Source of the DNA: Lactococcus hircilactis
Lineage (GTDB): Bacteria; Bacillota; Bacilli; Lactobacillales; Streptococcaceae
Assembly: GCF_009601015.1 (NCBI RefSeq)
Contig: NZ_WITJ01000004.1
Coordinates: 62,001-126,000 of the forward strand
DNA: 64,000 nucleotides
Direction of reading: 5' to 3'
Below are positions 9,763 through 16,701 of the stretch, in pieces. The notes beneath the pieces are model-generated. The model saw only the letters and a program-made list of their open reading frames with translations, did no database searches and was not told where the DNA came from. Made by a program: the position numbers and the translations under genes. Position 1 is the stretch's first letter. The number at the start of each line of letters is the position of its first letter.

Positions 9763-10686
9763 TTGAATAAAAAAAGACACCATCATCATACGAGTGGAAA
9801 GCGACATCATCATCTTAAAAAACATTTGGGACTCAAGATTTTTCTTGGTATTGTGGTCTTGCTGTTAGTTGTTGCGGGTGCAGTGGGTTACAGTGTTTAT
9901 AGTTCTGTCAACTCTACTTTTAAGAGTTCTTATGAAAAAATGCCTTTGACTACTGCTACTGATCTTAAAAAATCTAATGCTTTTACGACGCTTTTAATTG
10001 AAACAGGGACGTTAAATAATCAAAAAGCATGTTTTGCGACTGTCCTTACTGCTACAAACAAGGCAACAAATCAGGCAACATTTTTAAATATTCCAGTTTC
10101 TGATGTGCTTCCTAATCAAGAAACCATCAATTCTATCTATGCTTCTGGTGGTGAAAAAGGTGTGATTCAATACGTTAAATCTACTTTTGGAGTTGATATT
10201 AATAAGGTTGTAAATGTTAATATTGATAAGATTGGGACGTTTATTGAAGCAACTGGTGGCATTAGTTTACAAAATCCAAAAGCCTTTGTTTCAAATGGCT
10301 ATGAATTTAAGCAAGGAACGATTCATCTTGTGACCGCTGAGCAAGTGCAAGCTTATATTTCTAAAGTTGATCATTCTGATATCAATGCTGCCATTACTCG
10401 GATACAAAATGTTTCTATGGGACTTTATAGCAATCTTCAAGAAGTCGCTCATGTTAAAAAAATAAAATCTGTTAATTATTATCGTCAGCTGCTCTATGCT
10501 TATACTGAAACTGTCAGGACAAATATTGATTTTGGTGAATTTAAATCCATTGTCCTAAATTATAATAAGGCTTTGCAAAACACAAGCAAGCTTAACCTTC
10601 ACGCCTCAACAGTCAATAATATTAAGGTGATTCCTCAAAGTGAAATTGATAGTAATAAAAAATTATTTGCTGAAGCACTGAAATAA
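9763..10686 (+). CDS. Degenerate LytR-CpsA-Psr (LCP) family membrane protein
   Basis: A membrane-anchored extracellular protein with an LCP-like core. A short His-rich cytosolic tail (KKRHHHHTSGKRHHHLKK) and one membrane segment precede it. LCP landmarks are recognisable: INSIYASGGEKGVIQYVKSTFGVDINKVVNVN and FIEATGGISL. The arginines that normally bind the polyprenyl pyrophosphate are mostly gone: the GRSD site reads KACFA, IPRD reads IPVSD, and YSRxR reads YISKV. A standard cell-wall ligase role is therefore doubtful. I use the TTG at 9763, which follows AAAGGA by seven bases. An upstream in-frame TTG at 9739 has no ribosome site. It lies between the pilus and exopolysaccharide operons. Confidence 0.75.
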   Translation: MNKKRHHHHTSGKRHHHLKKHLGLKIFLGIVVLLLVVAGAVGYSVYSSVNSTFKSSYEKMPLTTATDLKKSNAFTTLLIETGTLNNQKACFATVLTATNKATNQATFLNIPVSDVLPNQETINSIYASGGEKGVIQYVKSTFGVDINKVVNVNIDKIGTFIEATGGISLQNPKAFVSNGYEFKQGTIHLVTAEQVQAYISKVDHSDINAAITRIQNVSMGLYSNLQEVAHVKKIKSVNYYRQLLYAYTETVRTNIDFGEFKSIVLNYNKALQNTSKLNLHASTVNNIKVIPQSEIDSNKKLFAEALK

Positions 10687-10702
10687 AAACGCGATTCAAA
10701 GT

Positions 10703-10734
10703 AAAACAAAGTTTAAAAACTTTGTTTTTTCTGT
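10703..10734 (+). terminator. Terminator of the LCP-like gene
   Basis: A 12-bp perfect stem (AAAACAAAGTTT with its complement) and a two-base loop, followed by a T-rich tail. It is symmetrical enough to act in both directions. Confidence 0.85.
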
Positions 10735-10779
10735 TTATTTTAGTGAATTGCAAAACGTGTTTTAAGTGATAAAATATGC

Positions 10780-10808
10780 AAAAAAAGTGAAACACTGTTC
10801 ACTTTTTT
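10780..10808 (-). terminator. Terminator of the synthase-dependent EPS operon
   Basis: The minus strand reads AAAAAAGTGAA-loop-TTCACTTTTTTT about 60 bases after the wecB stop. It converges with the LCP-like gene. Confidence 0.8.
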
Positions 10809-10869
10809 ACATATGATTTTTCGTTTTTTGACCTTTGAATGTCTTTATTGATCGGATGATTTTGAAATC

Positions 10870-11970
10870 TTATTTTTGGGCAGCTAATACTTCTAATATT
10901 CTCTCGCTTGCATGGCCATCACCATAAGGATTTGATGCTTTTAACATCTTTTTGTACTCCTTATCGTCTGATAACAACGTGTTTGCTGCTATGAATACAC
11001 TCTCTTCATCTGTCCCTGCCAATTTGAGCGTGCCAGCTTCAACTCCTTCTGGACGTTCAGTCGTATCTCTTAACACCAAAACTGGAACGCCTAATGATGG
11101 TGCTTCTTCTTGAACCCCACCAGAATCTGTCATGATTAAGAAACTCCGTTTTGCAAAATTTTGAAAATCTACCACATCGAGTGGTTCAATCAAATGGATT
11201 TGCTCTGATTCAATTAGAATTTTCTGTGCGATTTGACGTACTTTGGGATTTTTATGGATCGGAAATAAAATTTCTACATCTTTATATTTTTCAACAATGC
11301 GATTGATTGCTCGGAAAACATTTTCCATCGGAATTCCTAAATTTTCACGCCGATGCATTGTGACTAATACAATTCTTTTTCCTTTCAGGCGCTCTAACAA
11401 TTCGTTTGAGTAATGATTTGAGATTGTATAGTTCATTGCATCAATCGCTGTATTTCCTGTGACGAAAATCGCATTTTCGGGATGATTTTCTTTGATGAGA
11501 TTTTCTTTACTTTTTTCAGTCGGAGCAAAATATAAGTCTGCAAGGACGTCTGTCACTTGTCGATTCATCTCTTCAGGAAATGGAGATAATTTATTCCATG
11601 TTCTTAATCCTGCTTCGACATGTCCAATTGGGATTTGGTGGTAAAAAGCTGCAATTGATGCCGCAAACGTTGTTGTTGTATCCCCATGAACAAGGACAAT
11701 ATCTGGACGGATTTGCATAAATACTGCATTTAATTCTTTCATTACTCTTGTCGTAATATCCGATAGTGTTTGTCCATCTTTCATAATATTGAGGTCGTAA
11801 TCAGGTTTAATCTTGAAAATATCTAATACTTGGTCCAACATTTGTCTGTGTTGTGCTGTCACGACCACTATTGATTGAAAGCGATCATCTTCTTCCATCT
11901 TTTTTATTAACGGAGCCATTTTTATTGCTTCTGGTCTTGTCCCAAAAATAGTCATTATTTTTTTTGTCAT
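10870..11970 (-). CDS. wecB: UDP-N-acetylglucosamine 2-epimerase (non-hydrolysing)
   Basis: Interconverts UDP-GlcNAc and UDP-ManNAc in the cytosol. The full-length 366-residue protein starts MTKKIMTIFGTRPEAIKMAP. It carries VHGDTTTTFAASIAAFY, HVEAGLRTWNKLSPFPEEMNRQ and the C-terminal MTDSGGVQEEAPSLGVPVLVLRDTTERPE, all standard for WecB/MnaA. It is the last gene of the operon with the GH8 and GT2 genes, which suggests UDP-ManNAc feeds that polysaccharide. Wall teichoic-acid linkage units or the neighbouring Wzy-dependent EPS are other possible users. The ribosome site (GAG, seven bases from ATG) is modest. Confidence 0.93.
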   Translation of the reverse strand: MTKKIMTIFGTRPEAIKMAPLIKKMEEDDRFQSIVVVTAQHRQMLDQVLDIFKIKPDYDLNIMKDGQTLSDITTRVMKELNAVFMQIRPDIVLVHGDTTTTFAASIAAFYHQIPIGHVEAGLRTWNKLSPFPEEMNRQVTDVLADLYFAPTEKSKENLIKENHPENAIFVTGNTAIDAMNYTISNHYSNELLERLKGKRIVLVTMHRRENLGIPMENVFRAINRIVEKYKDVEILFPIHKNPKVRQIAQKILIESEQIHLIEPLDVVDFQNFAKRSFLIMTDSGGVQEEAPSLGVPVLVLRDTTERPEGVEAGTLKLAGTDEESVFIAANTLLSDDKEYKKMLKASNPYGDGHASERILEVLAAQK

Positions 11971-12062
11971 TTTTATCTCATTTCTGATTTAGGTCAATCT
12001 TTAATCAAGGCCGCTATGAATCATGAATAATAGAGTCTCAAGAGTTATAAATTCGTCACTTT

Positions 12063-13172
12063 TTAATACAGTTTAAGTAACACCATTGTTTTTAAGGTGT
12101 CGCCATAGTAATCTTTTCCATTCAACGGATGTTCGAAAACCCATCTCTGAGAAGCATACAATCCCGTGTAGTTTTTTTGGTTGTTTGTGGCATAAAGAAT
12201 TGGCGCTGAATAACTAGCAGATTGATTATCAACTAATTTTTTTCCAGTCAAGGTATAGCCGCCTCTGATAACGGGTTGTTTTTGGAAAAAGGTTAACATT
12301 TTGTTTAGTGCTTTTTCTACTTTTTTATCTTTAGAATCTGATAGTCTTAATGGAATTCGAGCTGCATTATACGAATAATCCCCATCGTACTTTCCTGAAA
12401 TTTCTTTTGGTTTTACTGGGGTTATTTGGTTGCCTTTTACCCAAGCAAAGTCAGGAATCAATCCTGATGCGTGTTGGTCACTTAATTCTGAAATCGCCCA
12501 AGCGGATCTTTTTTCTAATTGAGTCCAAAAATCATCGTTGGTAAATTTTGAAAATGTATTAAAGTAGGTTGGTATAATATCTGAGGGACGTAAAAGTTTG
12601 TTTTGTTTTTCATTTGGTGTTGCCCAATTGCCGACCGTAAGAAGTCCTGTTTCTGGATTATAATTATATTTTTTTATTGCATTTAATATTGCTTCTGCCG
12701 CTTTTCCATAGTGATATTCTGAATTTGGCCAAAGCCGCTGTGCTAAAATTAAAGCATAAGCGATATCTAAATCTCCATCCGTTGCATTATTTTTATCAAC
12801 AGATATCCAACCCTTTGAGGTTTCATGTTGTTTCCACATCATCAATGGTATATTTTCACTGATCGTATGATCTTTATAATAGTTAAATAGGCGAGAAAAT
12901 TGTGCTTCACTCGCAAATCCTTTTTGGGCAGCAAGTGCTGTTATCACCATTCCATAACCTTGACTCTCTGATAAAGCAGTAGGATGATCTTCATCTCCAG
13001 TATTAACATAAGTTCCTTTTATGGATTGGATTACATAATTTCTATACCATGCTTTATAGGTTGTTGCTTGTAAGTTTTTTTTATTTGAAGAGATAGAAAA
13101 AATAATTAAGACGACATACGCTATTATAATGGCAGTTATAAAGAGATATTTTCTGATGAGACTTTTCGACAT
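12063..13172 (-). CDS. Glycoside hydrolase family 8 protein, membrane-anchored
   Basis: A 369-residue extracytoplasmic endo-glycanase held by an N-terminal membrane segment (YLFITAIIIAYVVLIIFSI). The GH8 acid Glu lies in ALSESQGYGM and the conserved Asp in DGDLDIAYALILAQ. The YSYNAARIPLR block also fits the family. GH8 enzymes in exopolysaccharide operons (BcsZ in cellulose clusters, PssZ in Listeria) trim the nascent polymer. It lies 12 bases after the GT2 gene and is cotranscribed with it. The substrate cannot be read from sequence: cellulose, chitosan-like or poly-ManNAc glycans are all possible. Confidence 0.9.
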   Translation of the reverse strand: MSKSLIRKYLFITAIIIAYVVLIIFSISSNKKNLQATTYKAWYRNYVIQSIKGTYVNTGDEDHPTALSESQGYGMVITALAAQKGFASEAQFSRLFNYYKDHTISENIPLMMWKQHETSKGWISVDKNNATDGDLDIAYALILAQRLWPNSEYHYGKAAEAILNAIKKYNYNPETGLLTVGNWATPNEKQNKLLRPSDIIPTYFNTFSKFTNDDFWTQLEKRSAWAISELSDQHASGLIPDFAWVKGNQITPVKPKEISGKYDGDYSYNAARIPLRLSDSKDKKVEKALNKMLTFFQKQPVIRGGYTLTGKKLVDNQSASYSAPILYATNNQKNYTGLYASQRWVFEHPLNGKDYYGDTLKTMVLLKLY

Positions 13173-13184
13173 TTTTCTTACTTT

Positions 13185-14501
13185 CTAGTTTGAAAATCGT
13201 TGTGTTTTATACCATTTTGTTCCATCTCTTTTGAAAATTTTATCAAACATCAAAGAAAAGAATGCACTTGTTGCCACTACAATAAAGAGCTGTGAATAAG
13301 TAAAGTACGAAACAATGGAATAGATCAAATTTATTGTGGTTGCTTGCCCGTATTGGCTCACTAATGCAACGTTAATTTGAAGGATATAAATAAAGAACAT
13401 GAGCGCCCAATTTACTAAAAGGAGAGCTGCTATTTTTCTATTGGATGATGCAAATGCAAATGGGATGATCATTTGTGGGATAAATAATTTGATGATTTGA
13501 GCAATTAAATTGACAACAAATAAAAAATTTGAGACGAGAATCGCCGCGTTAAACCAAAAAAATGTACTCGTGTAATAAAGAACTTCTAACTTAATTCTCC
13601 AGTTGCTTTTAAAATTAAAGAGATGATGAAAATTTTCTAGGATTACTTCGTAGTTTCCTTTTGCCCATCGTTTTCTTTGATAATAGTACGCTTTTAGACT
13701 TTCTGGTTCTTGTTGGAATGCTTCTGATTTTGGGGCTAATGCTATTAATTTGTTTTGCTGCATGATTTTGAAAGAAATTGCGGTATCCTCAGTTAATGCA
13801 CCATTGTCCCATCCACCGATTGATCTGACAAAATCTGTTTTTATGATAAAATTTGTTCCTGGAATTCTTCCGATTTTAAATAAATTCCAAAGTCCTACGT
13901 GATGGATTCTTTGTGTGGTTACAATTTCTAAGTTGATGCAGCGTGTCAAAAAGTTCTGACGATAATTTCTTGTTTTATTTCTTCCAAAGACTGCTGCAAA
14001 ATCTTTTTCATTCTCTAAAGATTTTGCAATTAAAAAGTAAAGTGCATCTTCTTGTGGCATGGCGTCCGCATCATAAACGCAAATCCATTCTCCTGTGGCT
14101 TTAGCGAGCATATCATTGAGCACACCAGCTTTCCCACCTTTTCCTGTTCGTTTGATGACTTTGATATCTAGTGCTTTCGATTTATTTCTTTTGATTATTT
14201 CATTTGCCACTTCAAACGTTTTATCTGAGCAATTATCTGCCACGATTCTGATTTCTAAGGATTCTTTGGGATAATCTAGTGCCATCAAAGCAGTGACGGT
14301 GTCTTGAATGACTAATTCTTCATTGTGTGCTGGCACAACAATTGTAACTTTGGGGTATTTCTCCAATTTTTCTTTTTTCATTGGAGAAACATCTTTTATT
14401 CCTTTTATTAATGCTACAACCGCTCCGAATAAGATAACAAGCGTAATCAGAATAGACATCCAAATCGATATCAGTGCAAAAATTACGGTCACTTCACTCA
14501 T
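13185..14501 (-). CDS. Processive family 2 glycosyltransferase (polysaccharide synthase)
   Basis: A membrane GT2 of the BcsA/PgaC/HasA type that polymerises and exports a beta-glycan. An N-terminal membrane span precedes the GT-A domain: VPAHNEE, RIVADNCSD, YDADAMP (DxD), ALTEDTAISF (TED acceptor base) and YYQRKRWAKGN (Q-x-x-R-W product-binding motif). Four or so C-terminal membrane spans follow. All catalytic motifs are intact. I start at the ATG at 14501, preceded by AGAAGGAG; the upstream ATG at 14528 lies before this ribosome site. The start overlaps the stop of the 48-aa gene (ATGAGTGA), so the two are translationally coupled. Confidence 0.92.
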   Translation of the reverse strand: MSEVTVIFALISIWMSILITLVILFGAVVALIKGIKDVSPMKKEKLEKYPKVTIVVPAHNEELVIQDTVTALMALDYPKESLEIRIVADNCSDKTFEVANEIIKRNKSKALDIKVIKRTGKGGKAGVLNDMLAKATGEWICVYDADAMPQEDALYFLIAKSLENEKDFAAVFGRNKTRNYRQNFLTRCINLEIVTTQRIHHVGLWNLFKIGRIPGTNFIIKTDFVRSIGGWDNGALTEDTAISFKIMQQNKLIALAPKSEAFQQEPESLKAYYYQRKRWAKGNYEVILENFHHLFNFKSNWRIKLEVLYYTSTFFWFNAAILVSNFLFVVNLIAQIIKLFIPQMIIPFAFASSNRKIAALLLVNWALMFFIYILQINVALVSQYGQATTINLIYSIVSYFTYSQLFIVVATSAFFSLMFDKIFKRDGTKWYKTQRFSN

Positions 14502-14640
14502 AATCACTCCTTCTTTTATAGTTGGCACTTACTAGAATATTTATAATAATGAGACAGATCAATAAAATCAGTGTGGCTACTGCAAAAAGTATCGTGATGA
14601 TTTCGCTAAAATTAATAAAAAAGCTGAATAAATTTTCCAT
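14494..14640 (-). CDS. 48-residue membrane peptide of the synthase operon
   Basis: A short gene with a clear AGGAG five bases before ATG. The peptide starts MENLFSFFINFSEIITILF and has one long hydrophobic span (about residues 14-36), then a charged tail (NYKRRSDYE). It lies between the degenerate-GGDEF gene, whose stop codon just precedes the AGGAG, and the GT2 synthase, whose ATG overlaps its stop. This tight coupling supports it being real. I know no family for it; its place resembles small membrane subunits of glycan synthases such as PgaD, which is inference from position only. Confidence 0.78.
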   Translation of the reverse strand: MENLFSFFINFSEIITILFAVATLILLICLIIINILVSANYKRRSDYE

Positions 14641-14648
14641 TGGTGCTC

Positions 14649-15533
14649 CTAAATGTACTCTACTGCCAAATCTGTCTCAGCTCTTCGATATAAATAATGA
14701 AGGACTTGATCTGCTGTTAACGTTGTTTTTCGTGTGATGAAACATTCACTTTGTCTAATCGTAATGCCTTGTACGATATTTGTTTTAAAAAATAGTGTGT
14801 TGAGACTCTCTTTTGTGATTTTATTTCTATCTAAAATGCTTTTTCGCTCTTGCTCATTATCATAAATGATGGAAAGGACAACAAACGCTCCTTTTTTCAT
14901 ATAAAAGAAAAGTTCTTCTGGATTTCGCTTGTCTAGCAAAACTTTTCCCATGTCTCGAATGAGCTGATCCGTTGATTCTTTGCTTCTATAAAAGTATTGA
15001 TCATAAAAATCAACATAGAAAAGACTTGCAACAACGACTCGAGAATCCGCATGATTCACATTAGAAAGGCTGGAAATAAATTCTGGATATTTACTGAAAA
15101 AAGACTCTACTGTACGATAACCTGTCAATGGATCTCTATATTTGAGGTATCCTCTAATGTCATCTTCACGGAAAGATAATAATTTTCTAATATAAACCGA
15201 CTTTTTCATATAATATGCGATTGTAGCATAAACGGGAATCACAACGATTAAAAATAACTTAAAATTTGTCGGCATGATAATTGGCTCAAAAAATAAGAGA
15301 AACGCCCCCAAAAATATGACAATGATACTGGAAGACAATAACATAAAGGAGGTGCTTAATAATCCTAGAATCAGACCTAGAAAGGTCAATAAAACGGAAA
15401 CATAAAAAATATCTCCACTTAAGATGTTATAGAAGACTAACTCTTGAATCAGATACATCGTTAATGTGAAGGAGACTACCATTTCTAGGGAGATTTTATT
15501 TTCTAATTGACTCAATAAACTTTTTTTCATCAC
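14649..15533 (-). CDS. Membrane protein with degenerate GGDEF domain
   Basis: The first gene of the synthase operon (294 aa). About four membrane spans (residues 15-125) are followed by a GGDEF-like domain: YLKYRDPLTGYRTVESFF matches the DPLTGxxNR start and SLFYVDFYDQYF the metal-site strand. The GGDEF signature itself is replaced by KKGAF (FFYMKKGAFVVL). It therefore cannot be a diguanylate cyclase. The likely role is a structural or regulatory partner of the GT2 synthase, as proposed for degenerate GGDEF proteins in Listeria Pss. Two start codons are adjacent (MM); the second, at 15530, is equally possible. Confidence 0.78.
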   Translation of the reverse strand: MMKKSLLSQLENKISLEMVVSFTLTMYLIQELVFYNILSGDIFYVSVLLTFLGLILGLLSTSFMLLSSSIIVIFLGAFLLFFEPIIMPTNFKLFLIVVIPVYATIAYYMKKSVYIRKLLSFREDDIRGYLKYRDPLTGYRTVESFFSKYPEFISSLSNVNHADSRVVVASLFYVDFYDQYFYRSKESTDQLIRDMGKVLLDKRNPEELFFYMKKGAFVVLSIIYDNEQERKSILDRNKITKESLNTLFFKTNIVQGITIRQSECFITRKTTLTADQVLHYLYRRAETDLAVEYI

Positions 15534-15615
15534 TTTTTCTTTCTATAAAATAACATAAAAATCACTATTATTAATTTAATCAGTGGTATAATAAAAAATT
15601 AAACAACATATATTA

Positions 15616-15644
15616 ATTATATAGCTAGTGTTACGAATATACAA
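15616..15644 (-). promoter_or_regulatory. Promoter of the synthase-dependent EPS operon
   Basis: The minus strand has TTGTAT, 17 bases, then TATAAT. It leaves an AT-rich leader of roughly 75 bases before the degenerate-GGDEF gene. Confidence 0.72.
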
Positions 15645-15713
15645 CACATTTATTAGATTTTATCTAAATTTTTAATGTTAATTGTTACACATCAATGTCT
15701 TTTCTTTACAAAA

Positions 15714-15742
15714 TAAAAAAACTATCATTTGATAGCTTTTTT
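15714..15742 (-). terminator. Terminator of the Wzx/Wzy EPS operon
   Basis: CTATC-ATTT-GATAG stem flanked by A6 and T6 runs, immediately after the last EPS gene. It separates that operon from the synthase operon promoter. Confidence 0.82.
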
Positions 15743-15749
15743 GATTTTT

Positions 15750-16658
15750 TTATTTTATGACGATGTAGTCTGGGACTGCACGGTCGTCTTGGCTTGGGAC
15801 GATTGTTTTTCCGTTTAGGGAAAGTTGACTTGATCCTCCGCTGTCAAGGAGAAGCATATTTTCTAAGTTGAGTGATGCTACAGACTTCATAATATTCTCA
15901 TATCCTGCGTTGGTGTCGCTTAGGATAACATAGAGATTATTGGCTTTATCATTGGCGATAAAAGCATGAATCTCCCAATTGACAGAGCCATCACTAGGTA
16001 AGACTTGTCCATCTCTTATCAAAGCTGCTCCAAAGTCATAGCTTTGTGCGCCACCGTTTTGGATGATGGTGCTCGCGGGTGTTTTTGAGTCGTATATCTT
16101 GCACGTTCCATCTTTGTTGATGACAAAGGCATACTGTAACGTTGTGCTTTGGCTCCAGTCTTGAAAAAGTTTGCCATTATTGATCTGAAATCCTGCGACT
16201 TGACCTGTGGACATATTAAAGGCTGAGGCGTTCATGATGAGTGTGTTAGGATATTTTGCTACGACATCCGCCATGCGCATGCGCTGATCGGTTAGGTTTG
16301 TTGCCGTTTTTAAGACTTGTCCGTTATTGATCCGATAGATGGTTACGCCGTTGTTTGAGAGGTCTGTGAACTTTTCTTTATTTTGTTTGGAAGGAACTTT
16401 GACCCACTCTGGTGTTCCGATATCACTCACTAAATCCCAGCTCCCTGTGGCTGGCTTGACTGCTGGCGCTTCTACATAACCGTCTTTTTTTGAAGTTTTT
16501 TTCGGCTGGTCACCCGCACTTGACGACTGCGTTGTTTTTGTTGGTTTTGAGGTTAGTGAATCTTTGAGAAAATAGCCTCCAATTCCCAGAATGATGAGTA
16601 AGATGACTACTGGAATGATCCAAAATTTACTTTTTTTCTTTTTGTTTTTCCGTTCCAT
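15750..16658 (-). CDS. Phosphodiester glycosidase (NAGPA)-domain membrane protein
   Basis: The last gene of the Wzx/Wzy operon (302 aa). It has a Lys-rich N-terminus, one membrane span (FWIIPVVILLIILGIGGYFL), a Ser/Thr/Lys-rich linker and an extracellular NAGPA-type domain. The conserved NLDGGGSTT block reads LLLDSGGSSQLSLNG and the RDG motif is in ALIRDGQVLPSDG. Members cleave or transfer sugar-1-phosphodiesters. A role in modifying or releasing a polymer with phosphoribitol links would suit this operon but is not proven. Similar proteins close other lactococcal eps operons. AGAAAGG precedes the ATG. Confidence 0.82.
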   Translation of the reverse strand: MERKNKKKKSKFWIIPVVILLIILGIGGYFLKDSLTSKPTKTTQSSSAGDQPKKTSKKDGYVEAPAVKPATGSWDLVSDIGTPEWVKVPSKQNKEKFTDLSNNGVTIYRINNGQVLKTATNLTDQRMRMADVVAKYPNTLIMNASAFNMSTGQVAGFQINNGKLFQDWSQSTTLQYAFVINKDGTCKIYDSKTPASTIIQNGGAQSYDFGAALIRDGQVLPSDGSVNWEIHAFIANDKANNLYVILSDTNAGYENIMKSVASLNLENMLLLDSGGSSQLSLNGKTIVPSQDDRAVPDYIVIK

Positions 16659-16701
16659 GATTGTGCCTTTCTTGCTGTTCCTTGCTTTTTACTTGACAAA
16701 G

